Source of the DNA: Methanomassiliicoccales archaeon
GTDB taxonomy: Archaea; Thermoplasmatota; Thermoplasmata; Methanomassiliicoccales; JACIVX01
DNA: 64,000 nucleotides
Direction of reading: 5' to 3'
Assembly: GCA_014361295.1 (NCBI GenBank)
Contig: JACIVX010000001.1
Span: 1,148,293 to 1,212,292 of the forward strand
The position numbers and the translations under genes are program-made. Of the stretch, positions 20,775-29,095 are shown one piece after another (within the stretch, counting starts at the first letter, position 1; every line of letters starts with the position of its first letter). Below the pieces are notes generated by a model that was not told the origin of the DNA, made no database searches, and saw only the letters and a program-made list of their open reading frames with translations.

Positions 20775-22451
20775 ATGAATCCTAACGTTCTCATCGTCGA
20801 TGGCTTCGTTGATGAGCCTGCGTCGCTTGGGGTACCACCGTATGTCTCACCGCATATCAGGGCGATAGCAGGAGCTGTCGTGGACGCAGGAGCAACTCCT
20901 CATTACATGTCAATTAATGATTTAAGGAAACAAGTGAAACTACCAGATGCGCAGATCAGCGTTTTCTTCGGTGGTGTATCAGTTCCCGGCAAATATCTGA
21001 GAGCGATGCCAGCATCGCAGAATGAAATTATTCAGTTTTCGAAAATATTACCAGGTGTCAAAATTCTTGGCGGCCCTGCGACATTCGACGAGCAATACGA
21101 AGAAACGGGTCTTTTCGATCAGATCGCGAAAAAGGATGTAGCCGCGTGTGTTTACGATTTTCTCAGAACAGGTGAATTTTCCACCAGGTGGAGGACGATA
21201 GAAGAATGGAATCGCTGGCTGATCGAGGGAGCGCCCGTGGTCAAGAAACATCCAGATTATCCTCAACCGCTCATCGCTGAAATTGAAACATATAGGGGAT
21301 GCATTCGATACCGATCGGGCGGATGTTCGTTCTGTATCGAGGCGCTCAAAGGCGCACCTTTATTTCGAGAGCCTGAGGATGTTATTAAAGAAATCAAGAC
21401 ATTGAGTCGCCTTGGCGTCAAAAACTTCAGACTCGGTGGCCAGACATGCTTCATCTCGTACAAAGCTGAGGGTTATGATGACAATCTCAAACTTAATCCG
21501 CAAGCGATTAAAACTCTTCTCTCAGGAATTGCCGACATCGGCATCGATGTCATCCACCTTGATAACGCGAATCCAGCGGTAATCGCTGAGCATCCAGAGG
21601 AAGCAAGAGTGATTCTTGAAACCATAGTGGATTATTGCACAAGTGGCAACGTTCTGGCACTCGGAATGGAGAGTGCAGATCCAATCGTCATCGAGAGGAA
21701 TAATCTCAATGCCACGCCCGAACAGGTCTTTGACGCGATTAAATTGATCAATGATGTTGGAGCTGAAATTGGGGAGAACGGCCTGCCGAAGCTGCTTCCA
21801 GGTCTCAATTTCATTATTGGACTAGATGGCGAGAGCAAGAAAACACTTGAACACAATTTGGCCTTTCTCCGTTCCGTCCTGAAAGAAGGATTGCTGCTCA
21901 GGAGGATCAACGTGAGGCAGGTCATGCCGATCAGGAGAGAATTCAAGCCGGGAGTTACCCATACAGATTTTCTCAGATTCAAAGAAGCGGTGAGGAAAGA
22001 AATCGATAAACCAATGCTGCAGCGTGTCGCTCCAGCTGGAACTATACTACGAAGAGTATATTTGGAAATAAGGGAAGGAAATAAGACATTCGGCCGACAA
22101 ATCGGAACTTATCCCTTGCTTGTCGGGTTTGATTATCCGCTTGAGCTAGGACGTTTCGTTGATGCAATGGTTGTTGGCTGGGGTTACAGGAGTATCACCG
22201 CAATCGAATTCCCGTTCCCAATCAACACGGCTTCACTTGCTGCAATGAGGTCTCTACCATCAATCGGCGAGAAGAGGGCTACTCGAATTCTGAAGAGAAG
22301 ACCGTTCAGAACACTCCTAGAGCTGGCAAACGCACTCGACGATCCATCGCTTGCTGAAAAAATCGCTCCAATCATCACATTCGATGTCGCCGAAACCATG
22401 AATGAAAGTAAAGCGATTGTATCAAAAGGTCAGAATACGCGGAAAAAATGA
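20775..22451 (+). CDS. Radical SAM protein with C-terminal helix-hairpin-helix, COG1031 type
   Basis: About 558 aa. The N-terminal ~130 residues resemble a B12-binding-like alpha/beta domain (NVLIVDGF...). The radical SAM cluster motif is spaced CX7CX2C (RGCIRYRSGGCSFC), not the standard CX3CX2C; I recall this spacing for COG1031. The barrel includes FRLGGQTCF and GLNFIIGLDGES. A C-terminal HhH (MRSLPSIGEKRATRILKRRP) suggests nucleic-acid binding. It lies 29 bp before priL on the same strand, so the two may be co-transcribed. Substrate unknown; modification of RNA or DNA is a possibility only. Confidence 0.82.
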   Translation: MNPNVLIVDGFVDEPASLGVPPYVSPHIRAIAGAVVDAGATPHYMSINDLRKQVKLPDAQISVFFGGVSVPGKYLRAMPASQNEIIQFSKILPGVKILGGPATFDEQYEETGLFDQIAKKDVAACVYDFLRTGEFSTRWRTIEEWNRWLIEGAPVVKKHPDYPQPLIAEIETYRGCIRYRSGGCSFCIEALKGAPLFREPEDVIKEIKTLSRLGVKNFRLGGQTCFISYKAEGYDDNLKLNPQAIKTLLSGIADIGIDVIHLDNANPAVIAEHPEEARVILETIVDYCTSGNVLALGMESADPIVIERNNLNATPEQVFDAIKLINDVGAEIGENGLPKLLPGLNFIIGLDGESKKTLEHNLAFLRSVLKEGLLLRRINVRQVMPIRREFKPGVTHTDFLRFKEAVRKEIDKPMLQRVAPAGTILRRVYLEIREGNKTFGRQIGTYPLLVGFDYPLELGRFVDAMVVGWGYRSITAIEFPFPINTASLAAMRSLPSIGEKRATRILKRRPFRTLLELANALDDPSLAEKIAPIITFDVAETMNESKAIVSKGQNTRKK

Positions 22452-22480
22452 AATAAAGAGAAGCGATTGAATCAATCGAT

Positions 22481-23563
22481 ATGGATCCACATCGCCTCGC
22501 AAAATTTCCGTTTCTCAGAGATGCGATTACGTATGTGAAAGAAAATGATGTGGATCTCGACGATGTTCTCCGAGAATACGTTTTCTCCGAGGCAAGAAGA
22601 CGCGGTAAAAAGAGAGTCATGGATGCACTAGTCGAGGGAGAAATTGAGAATTATCCGATGTCAACAGAGGAAGAGTGTCTACTCGAAATACTCAGTTATC
22701 CCGTCGCTCGGATGATCGTATCCTGCATCAACGATAGTTTTCTAATCAAACGTTACGCGCTTGCTGAAGCGGTGACGATGAACAAGAGACTACTCTCAGA
22801 GAGTACCGAATCCGTCGCAGCTGTTGCGGACGAACTTGGGGTTAAAGTCGCGATCATCGATGAATCGCTCAGAATGTATTTTTCCGATTATCTGAGGTAT
22901 ACTTCAAAAATGCGTAGTGTTGATTGGAAACTCGTAAACATGGAAGTAGAGAACGGGTATGTTTATCTGAACAAGCATCGATTTGCGAGAGTACTTCAAC
23001 AGGCGTTGCAAGAGAAGATTGAAAATGAATTGCCACTTGAAGTTTCTGATGAGATCCTACAGCGATTTTCCACCGATCTTGCAGAAATTCGAACGGCACT
23101 CGAGATGAGGGTAACAAAGTACAAGGTTGAAGACCTTGGAAGAATCAGCATCATCAAACTACCTCCGTGCATGAGAAAACTCGTCGGAATGGTGCAGGCG
23201 GGTGAGAATATCCCACACAGCGGCAGGTTCGCAGTAACCGCGTTTCTCCATGGAATAGGACTTTCTCAAGAAGAGATCCTTAGACTTTTTTCGAGTTCAC
23301 CGGATTTCGATCAATCGAAGACTCGCTACCAGATCGAACACATCACCGGGGAAATTTCTGGTACGAGATATACCGCACCAGAATGTTCGACGATGAAAAG
23401 CTACGGACTCTGTTATGAGCCCGATTCACTCTGCAAGAAGATCAAGCACCCATTTACCTATTACCGAGCGAAAAGCAGAAAACGAAAAGAGATGAGTTCA
23501 GAGGAGAATCGATCAAAGTCGCCAATGAAGAAAAATAGAGCGGGAGATCGTCTGGACAATTGA
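22481..23563 (+). CDS. priL: DNA primase large subunit PriL
   Basis: Partner of catalytic PriS in making primers for replication, 360 aa. The N-terminal helical domain includes EILSYPVARMIVSC and RYALAEA. The C-terminal 4Fe-4S domain has its cysteines in LPPCMRKL, APECSTMKS, YGLCYEP and DSLCKKIKHP, with HSGRFAVTAFLHGIG between. Basic C-terminal tail. Follows the radical SAM/HhH gene by 29 bp; no strong ribosome site is seen. Confidence 0.93.
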   Translation: MDPHRLAKFPFLRDAITYVKENDVDLDDVLREYVFSEARRRGKKRVMDALVEGEIENYPMSTEEECLLEILSYPVARMIVSCINDSFLIKRYALAEAVTMNKRLLSESTESVAAVADELGVKVAIIDESLRMYFSDYLRYTSKMRSVDWKLVNMEVENGYVYLNKHRFARVLQQALQEKIENELPLEVSDEILQRFSTDLAEIRTALEMRVTKYKVEDLGRISIIKLPPCMRKLVGMVQAGENIPHSGRFAVTAFLHGIGLSQEEILRLFSSSPDFDQSKTRYQIEHITGEISGTRYTAPECSTMKSYGLCYEPDSLCKKIKHPFTYYRAKSRKRKEMSSEENRSKSPMKKNRAGDRLDN

Positions 23564-23668
23564 TGAAATATCCCCGGAATCGGTATCATCTGCACCTAAT
23601 GATTGTAAATAAAAATCATAACTGAAATTTGATCAATGCAAAATCGCATTCAACCGCATCCAAGCTGC

Positions 23669-24283
23669 TCATTTAATCTTTTTCCAGATGACATAAGCCC
23701 TCTGCACCGCGGTAAGATTTCCAACGATCGCAAACCAGAGCATCACGAGTTCAAATATCGTGAATTGCAGTTTGTCAAATCCAATCGTTTCCGATCCTAA
23801 AAAGATCAGACCCCATTGGACAAGTGGCGCGAAGAACAATATAACAATTCTATCGGCCCTTCCAAGCAGTCCACTGTATAGTCTCCCCGCGCCGACGGCT
23901 TGCGCCTGAGTACCCATGTAACTGGTCAGGAGAACCCCGATGATAGCAAGAATCCCGATATACGGATTGCACCAGGGGCTCACCGCGATCAAGCCGATCA
24001 TCAAAACATCAGCGTACCGATCGAGGACGTGATCGACAAAATCACCGCTCTTTGAAGCTCTTCCAGATAGACGTGCAACTTTTCCATCCAACGCATCGAA
24101 AAAACCGTTTAGAATAATGAGGATCGATGTCGCAATGAGCAAGGGATGAACCCAGTAGCTGAAGTATATGGAAATTCCTGCGGCAATAGCGAACAAAAAC
24201 GCGGTCCAAGATAAAGTATTTGGATTAACGCGGCGAAACGCCTTTGCGAAAGGATCGAGAATGACTTCGGCATCATTCCTCAA
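23669..24283 (-). CDS. CDP-alcohol phosphatidyltransferase family protein
   Basis: Integral membrane enzyme, 204 aa with about six hydrophobic segments. It carries the signature DGx2ARx8Gx3Dx3D in full (DGKVARLSGRASKSGDFVDH, then VLDRYAD). Such enzymes join a CDP-activated lipid to an alcohol. In archaea the closest well-studied member is archaetidylinositol phosphate synthase, a plausible but unproven identity here. TTG start 5 nt after the AK6 stop, so it is probably co-transcribed with that kinase. Confidence 0.85.
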   Translation of the reverse strand: MRNDAEVILDPFAKAFRRVNPNTLSWTAFLFAIAAGISIYFSYWVHPLLIATSILIILNGFFDALDGKVARLSGRASKSGDFVDHVLDRYADVLMIGLIAVSPWCNPYIGILAIIGVLLTSYMGTQAQAVGAGRLYSGLLGRADRIVILFFAPLVQWGLIFLGSETIGFDKLQFTIFELVMLWFAIVGNLTAVQRAYVIWKKIK

Positions 24284-24288
24284 GGATT

Positions 24289-24825
24289 CTAGAACCAGCT
24301 CAGTACCTCCTCACTCCAATCGATATTTCCGTATGCATACTTTTCTTTTTCTCCAGCCAGTATCTCCAAAATACAGACTGCGACCTCTTCAGGTGTTCTC
24401 GATGTTGTGTCGATCTCGTACACCTCGTTTGATTGTTCAAGGGATTCGATAAGGATGACATCGCACGCCTCAGCCTCCATATTCTCCCTCACTTTAGATT
24501 CCTTCCAACCGAGATTTCTCAACCTCATACCGAGAACAGAGGGACTACACCTGAGCACGATGATCATATCAATGATGTCTGGATCGATCAGGTGGGAAAG
24601 ATGACCGACGACGAATACGTCCTTTTTCTGAATCTTTCCTCGTAACACTACATCGAGTTTTGAGAGATCGACCTCATAGCTATCCCTCTTCCCATCATAT
24701 CCGCAAATGAGGCCCTCTTCTCTTGCAAGATCGCTGATCTCGATGATTTCAAAACCTTTTAATTGAAGAATCGCTGCGGCAGAGCTCTTGCCCGTTCCTG
24801 GTGTACCAGTAATTGCTATGACCAC
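24289..24825 (-). CDS. AK6/Fap7-type adenylate kinase
   Basis: Nucleoside monophosphate kinase of the AK6 (hCINAP, Fap7) family, linked in eukaryotes and archaea to small-subunit ribosome maturation. Walker A GTPGTGKS is near residue 7. IEISDLAREEGL follows, then a NMP region (SYEVDLSKL) and a lid region RNLGWKESKVRENMEAE. 178 aa, normal length. GTG start with an AT-rich TATA-like sequence about 26 nt upstream, so possibly leaderless. Followed by the CDP-alcohol transferase. Confidence 0.9.
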   Translation of the reverse strand: MVIAITGTPGTGKSSAAAILQLKGFEIIEISDLAREEGLICGYDGKRDSYEVDLSKLDVVLRGKIQKKDVFVVGHLSHLIDPDIIDMIIVLRCSPSVLGMRLRNLGWKESKVRENMEAEACDVILIESLEQSNEVYEIDTTSRTPEEVAVCILEILAGEKEKYAYGNIDWSEEVLSWF

Positions 24826-24899
24826 GATTGAGCATCGATAGACTGAATATTAATTATTCGCATTCATACACACAACGATCTTTTAGACACGCTGAATCA

Positions 24900-25027
24900 T
24901 TATCGCTATAGTGCCAGGAGAATCCATCTCCTGGCGAAGGGGACAAATCCCCGGGGGCCTTCCCCAAACACTCACGTATTGAGCAGTTGGTTGTTGACGG
25001 CAGACCTGAACCACTCTATAAAAATCA
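24900..25027 (-). ncRNA. Candidate structured non-coding RNA
   Basis: The 255-bp gap between truA and the AK6 gene is unusually GC-rich at 24914-24966. On the minus strand it shows a strong TATA box (CTATATAAG, near 25055), a second TATA-like element (TTTTTATAG, near 25020), then a chain of hairpins. These are CTCA-ATACG-TGAG, GGGGAAGGCCCC, GGGGA-TTTG-TCCCC, and CCAGGAGA-TGGAT-TCTCCTGG (24914-24934). There is no coding frame. No SRP, RNase P, C/D or clear H/ACA signature was found, so the family is unknown and the ends are approximate. Confidence 0.4.
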
Positions 25028-25080
25028 TCGGAGAGCATGCTACAGCAAACCTTATATAGCAATACACTCAAAAAAAACAC

Positions 25081-25917
25081 TCAAGAAAAAAATACCGAAA
25101 AAGTTGAATGGTAATCGTTTAAAGACAAACCAGAAACTTTGCCTAAGTGATCGAAAAAGAAAGACTTCAAAAAAGCATCAGTTTTTCCTTGTATGATTTT
25201 GCGAGCGAGCGTTATTGGACGTTCGACCTGAAATGTGATGTCATATGATACATCCATCAGAATCAAGTTCTCCGCTGGAGCTATGCCGAAGTCGATAAAC
25301 TCACCCCCCAATGCCCTCTTGACGTCCTCAATCGCTGCCCTTCCCGAAGCAACCATCGTCATCGACGAAACGATTTTCCTCACCATATTCCACAAGAAAT
25401 CCCTGGCGATGAAGTCGATTGCGATGTAATTCCCACATTCGCTTACGGCGATCTTACTAATCGTCCTTATCGTCGATCGACCATCATATCTGCAAAATTG
25501 CCTGAAATCGTGCTTTCCCTCGAAGAGTGTTGCACATTTCATCATAAGATCAACATCGACACCAGAATTCGGTAACCAGTATCGATACCAGCGTGCTTTC
25601 GCGCGTCTCGGAGAGAAGTCAATTGGCGTTTCGGCGACTGCGTAGAAATAAAGATTCTTCGCGACAGAATTCATGGCTCGAAGGAGTTCACTCTTTCGAA
25701 ACTCCGTATCAAAAGCGAACACGTTGCCGAGAGCGCTCACGCCGCGATCCGTCCTGCTCGCCGCTTTGAATCGTGAAGACGTCTCATTTTTAATCGCATT
25801 GATTTCTTTCAGAGTTTTGATGATTTCGCCTTCAACCGTCGGTAGATCTGGTTGTCTTTGAGAGCCAGCGAAAAGTCTACCATCGTAAGCCGTTTTGACG
25901 GCTGCTCTCCAGACCAC
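25081..25917 (-). CDS. truA: tRNA pseudouridine synthase A
   Basis: Makes pseudouridine at positions 38-40 of tRNA. The catalytic Asp lies in SRTDRGVSALGN; the N-terminal AYDGRLFAGSQRQP and the LWNMVRKIVSSM region also match. About 278 aa. The frame extends to 26034 but overlaps the divergent trmJ gene. GTG at 25917 gives the usual short N-terminus before AYDG and lies about 26 nt after a TTATTA element, so a leaderless GTG is favoured; ATG at 25965 is the alternative. Confidence 0.9.
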   Translation of the reverse strand: MVWRAAVKTAYDGRLFAGSQRQPDLPTVEGEIIKTLKEINAIKNETSSRFKAASRTDRGVSALGNVFAFDTEFRKSELLRAMNSVAKNLYFYAVAETPIDFSPRRAKARWYRYWLPNSGVDVDLMMKCATLFEGKHDFRQFCRYDGRSTIRTISKIAVSECGNYIAIDFIARDFLWNMVRKIVSSMTMVASGRAAIEDVKRALGGEFIDFGIAPAENLILMDVSYDITFQVERPITLARKIIQGKTDAFLKSFFFDHLGKVSGLSLNDYHSTFSVFFS

Positions 25918-25963
25918 GACAGCATTAAGTAAGAAACGGGTAATAAGCTTTCTGGGAAGACTC

Positions 25964-26707
25964 ATGCCACAATTCAGAGTAGTCCTGGTCAATCCGAAGA
26001 ATGATGGGAACATAGGGGCGATTGCAAGAGTCATGGGTAATTTCGATTTCCAAGACCTTTATCTTGTGAATCCTTGCCAGATCACCGAAGAAGCGTATAA
26101 GAGAGCGAAGCACGCCGTTGATATTCTACGCGATGCGAGGATTGTCGAGACTCTCGATGATGCCATCAAAGAGTGTTCGCTCGTCGTCGGCACGAGCGGC
26201 GTCACGACGCCAAGTGAAAAAAATTTTATGAGGATTCCACTGACACCAAAAGAATTCGCTGAAAAAACGAAAACGAGCGAGGGTCGAATCGCCTTGCTTT
26301 TCGGAAGGGAAGATTACGGCCTTTCGCAGGAAGAGTTGATGAAATGCGACATCCTCGTTCATATTCCAGCAAGCTCGCAGTATCCCGTCCTCAACATTTC
26401 CCATGCGGCCGCTATCATATTTTATGAAATATTCCTCGTTGGAGCTCGATCGTTCACACTGACCGAAGCGAGCGAGATTGAAAAGGAAAAATTGCATGAG
26501 TTCTTTTCTGATCTCCTAGATGCAATTGGTTATCCTCAATTTAGAAAAGAGCGAACAAAGATCATGTTCCGTCGTTTGGTAGGCAGAGCTGTGCCATCTA
26601 GGTGGGAGTTCTACACGCTGATGGGCGTGATCGGAGACGCGGTCAAGAAGATCCGCTTGAAGGAATCGAATGGTAATGAAACGGATGATCAGAATTTTGG
26701 CTCATAA
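25964..26707 (+). CDS. trmJ: tRNA 2'-O-methyltransferase, TrmJ/SPOUT family
   Basis: SPOUT-fold methyltransferase that probably methylates the 2'-O of residue 32 in the tRNA anticodon loop. The three family motifs are seen: NPKNDGNIGAIARVMGNF at the N-terminus, ALLFGREDYGLSQEEL centrally and YPVLNISHAAAI towards the end, forming the trefoil knot. 247 aa from ATG 25964; a longer frame to 25895 would overlap truA. Transcribed divergently from truA, another tRNA-modifying enzyme, with fewer than 50 bp between starts. Confidence 0.88.
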   Translation: MPQFRVVLVNPKNDGNIGAIARVMGNFDFQDLYLVNPCQITEEAYKRAKHAVDILRDARIVETLDDAIKECSLVVGTSGVTTPSEKNFMRIPLTPKEFAEKTKTSEGRIALLFGREDYGLSQEELMKCDILVHIPASSQYPVLNISHAAAIIFYEIFLVGARSFTLTEASEIEKEKLHEFFSDLLDAIGYPQFRKERTKIMFRRLVGRAVPSRWEFYTLMGVIGDAVKKIRLKESNGNETDDQNFGS

Positions 26708-26709
26708 GT

Positions 26710-27720
26710 TCAGTACACAGTCATCAGATGCCCGCCGACTGTTTCTAAATCACCTGATTCGTCGACCTCCTCGATCCCTGTGATAATAGCAATGACTCTG
26801 ATTACCCCTTCGCAATCATCGTCCACCCTCGCGCCGAGAATGACATTTGCCTGTGGGTCGAGAAATGCCGTTATTCCCTCAACGACCCGTGTGACCCTCT
26901 TCAAAGTCAGGTTACTTCCGCCAGTGATGTGAATAAGGGCGCCAGTAGCGCCAGTAAAATCGATATCGAGAAATGGATTGCTAAGCGCGTCCTTGACGAC
27001 TGAGTCCGGGTCTGAATTCTCACCATAGAGAACAGTCGAGATTCCCCGTTGCCTGAATATTGCCCTCAGATCGGAGAAATCGATGTTGATTAGTGATGGC
27101 TCAGTGATCGCCTCTGTGATGCCCTTGACGATCTCAGAAATAAGCTGGTCCATGACGCCGAACGCTTGGTCGACCGGTAGATGTGGCACCATTTCAAGGA
27201 GTCTGTTATTGTCGAGGATAAGGAGGGTGTCGGAGAACTCTTCTAATCGCCACAAACCCCTCGTCGCGATATCCACGCGCCTTCCTTCGCATTCAAACGG
27301 CATTGTCGCGATTGAAAAAACAAGGGATCCGTTTCTTCTTGCGAGGTCAGCGACGACAGGTGCTGAACCAGTGCCAGTCCCTCCTCCGAGCCCGGCGATC
27401 ACGAATGTGAGATCTGCGCCGCAAAGAATTTCGTTAAGTGGTTCAAATGCGTTCTCGGCACAAACCCGACCGAGTTCAGGATCGCCGCCTGCACCGAAAC
27501 CTTTTGTTAGACTAGCACCGATTAGAAGTCTCTTATCAGCTTTGATCCTTGCCAGATGCCGCCGATCGGTGTTGATCGCGATTGTCTCGGCCCCCTTTAA
27601 GCCCAGATCGTTCAACCTATTGATGGAGTTGCAGCCCCCTCCTCCGCATCCTATCACGAGGATCTTCAGCTGCCTGAGATCTTTTTCAATGTCCTCGTCC
27701 TCGACGTATTCCCAACTCAC
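26710..27720 (-). CDS. ftsZ2: FtsZ-family cell division GTPase, FtsZ2-like
   Basis: Tubulin-like GTPase, about 336 aa. The nucleotide-binding G-loop is VIGCGGGGCNSINRL, the tubulin signature is [13 protein letters not shown], and the T7 catalytic loop (NIDFSDLRAI) retains its acidic residues. GTG at 27720 has GGGGTG 6 nt upstream. It is preceded by a ribbon-helix-helix gene, the arrangement of haloarchaeal ftsZ2 with cdrS, hence the FtsZ2 assignment. It is clearly divergent from the two ftsZ genes at 32-35 kb. Convergent with trmJ, ends 2 bp apart. Confidence 0.88.
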   Translation of the reverse strand: MSWEYVEDEDIEKDLRQLKILVIGCGGGGCNSINRLNDLGLKGAETIAINTDRRHLARIKADKRLLIGASLTKGFGAGGDPELGRVCAENAFEPLNEILCGADLTFVIAGLGGGTGTGSAPVVADLARRNGSLVFSIATMPFECEGRRVDIATRGLWRLEEFSDTLLILDNNRLLEMVPHLPVDQAFGVMDQLISEIVKGITEAITEPSLINIDFSDLRAIFRQRGISTVLYGENSDPDSVVKDALSNPFLDIDFTGATGALIHITGGSNLTLKRVTRVVEGITAFLDPQANVILGARVDDDCEGVIRVIAIITGIEEVDESGDLETVGGHLMTVY

Positions 27721-27748
27721 GGGCCACACCCCGGCGCATCCAGCAGGT

Positions 27749-28060
27749 TTACCTAATCTCCTCGACGACTTTGGATATTCTCTTTCTCACATATTCCCGC
27801 ACAGCATTCCTGATCGCGTCATCGATAGACACTGAGTCGCCTTCCTTAACAAGATTTTCCAGTTCGACGACATTACCTTTTGGAAGTTCCACGGTAATCC
27901 GTTTAATATGTTCTGGAGTGAAATGTTTCTCAATGATTGTATCAATGGCTTCCCTTACTGCATCCGAGATTGTTGGATACGACCCCCTTTTTACGAGTTC
28001 CTGCAGAGCCTTAACCTTCTCTGCAGGAATCCTTACAGTAATTCTTTCAGTTTCGGTCAT
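27749..28060 (-). CDS. Double ribbon-helix-helix regulator, CdrS-like
   Basis: 103 aa with two ribbon-helix-helix repeats. The first is ERITVRIPAEKVKALQELV, then YPTISDAVREAI; the second is KRITVELPKGNVVELENLV, then VSIDDAIRNAVREYV. Haloarchaeal CdrS is an RHH protein beside ftsZ2 that controls division genes, so by position and fold this is probably its counterpart. It lies 28 bp before the ftsZ2-like start. A long inverted repeat lies over its own predicted transcription start, suggesting autoregulation. Confidence 0.82.
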   Translation of the reverse strand: MTETERITVRIPAEKVKALQELVKRGSYPTISDAVREAIDTIIEKHFTPEHIKRITVELPKGNVVELENLVKEGDSVSIDDAIRNAVREYVRKRISKVVEEIR

Positions 28061-28081
28061 GACCTCGGCTCTTCAAACTGA

Positions 28082-28118
28082 ATTTGTCGGACGATATTGG
28101 CAATATCGTCGGACAAAT
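28082..28118. promoter_or_regulatory. Operator-like inverted repeat at the cdrS-ftsZ2 promoter
   Basis: Two 17-bp arms (82-98 and 102-118) around a GGC centre match at all but one position. The inner 21 bp GACGATATT-GGC-AATATCGTC has perfect arms. Each outer part also carries GTCGGAC, itself a small palindrome. The centre (28100) coincides with the transcription start predicted from the TATA box at 28122-28130. A dimeric or tetrameric RHH protein is the natural candidate ligand. Confidence 0.65.
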
Positions 28119-28121
28119 GTC

Positions 28122-28130
28122 ATTATATTC
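28122..28130 (-). promoter_or_regulatory. TATA box of the cdrS-ftsZ2 operon
   Basis: GAATATAAT on the minus strand, about 26 nt upstream of position 28100. It immediately abuts the inverted repeat, so a bound regulator would block initiation. Confidence 0.5.
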
Positions 28131-28140
28131 CAGTGAGTAT

Positions 28141-28543
28141 TTAAAGATTGGCAACGCTGCCATTACTTTCGTTAGGCATTTACATTACTCGTCGAGAATG
28201 AGAATAAATTTCATTAGAGCACTCCTTTCTATAAACAATCGACCTCATGGAAGAGGATAGCTCATAGCCAAAAAGCCCCAAAAATGCTATGGTGTCGCAG
28301 GTGAAACGCCAATTTCCCGCGTGACATGATCGAACAACAGGAGCAAATACGTGGGCGCACATTCATCGCTTCTTTATTATTCGCAAATCTCAAATCAAGT
28401 GAAGCAAGGAAAGGGGGAACGGAAAAGGGATATCACTTTTGATTCCAAATGTTAACGTCATTCAAGTATTTCGAAAAAACATAGAAACTACCTTTAAGAA
28501 CCTTTATAAAGGACTATTTAAATAACCGCAAAGGTGACCCCCG
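28141..28543. other. Intergenic region between cdrS and tbp
   Basis: About 400 bp without a supported gene. Its right end holds the tbp promoter. The remainder shows no repeat or RNA structure that I can support. Confidence 0.4.
28503..28524 (+). promoter_or_regulatory. Double TATA element of tbp
   Basis: TTTATAAA (28503-28510) and the palindromic TATTTAAATA (28515-28524) are followed by a GGTGA ribosome site at 28533-28537. The first would give a short leader with the ribosome site; the second would give a leaderless start at ATG 28544. TBP binding its own promoter twice is a possible autoregulatory layout. Confidence 0.5.
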
Positions 28544-29092
28544 ATGGCCAAAATTAAAATAGAAAACGTTGTAGCGTCGACGTCCCTAGGAGAAGAGCTG
28601 GATCTTCAATCGATCGCACTCGCATTGGAAGGTGCGGAATACGAACCTGAGCAGTTCCCGGGATTGATTTACAGATTGAAAGACCCAAAGACAGCAACCT
28701 TGCTTTTCAGAAGTGGTAAAGTGGTTTGCACGGGTGCAAAAAGCCTAGAGCACGTCAAAGTCGCAATCAGCAAGGTTGCGAAACAAATCGAAAGGGCTGG
28801 CATCAAAATCAAAATGGAGCCCCAAATCGAAGTCCAAAATATTGTTGCCTCATCTGATCTTGGAACCGAGATCAATCTCAATGCGATCGCGATTTCTCTT
28901 GGTCTTGAGAAGGTTGAATATGAACCAGAACAATTCCCTGGGCTTGTTTACAGAATCGATGAGCCAAAGGTTGTCGTTCTCCTATTCGGCTCTGGAAAAC
29001 TCGTCTGCACAGGCGCAAGAAAACCTGAGGACGTCGAGGCAGCTGTTAACAAAATCACGGAAGAACTCAGAGCCGCGGGTCTGCTTCATTGA
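28544..29092 (+). CDS. tbp: TATA-box binding protein
   Basis: General transcription factor, 182 aa. Two direct repeats form the saddle; each contains the [16 protein letters not shown] strand, [13 protein letters not shown] or [13 protein letters not shown] and an F.SGK.VCTGA segment. Normal length. The next gene starts only 3 bp after its stop, so the TatD-like hydrolase is probably co-transcribed. Confidence 0.97.
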   Translation: MAKIKIENVVASTSLGEELDLQSIALALEGAEYEPEQFPGLIYRLKDPKTATLLFRSGKVVCTGAKSLEHVKVAISKVAKQIERAGIKIKMEPQIEVQNIVASSDLGTEINLNAIAISLGLEKVEYEPEQFPGLVYRIDEPKVVVLLFGSGKLVCTGARKPEDVEAAVNKITEELRAAGLLH

Positions 29093-29095
29093 TTC

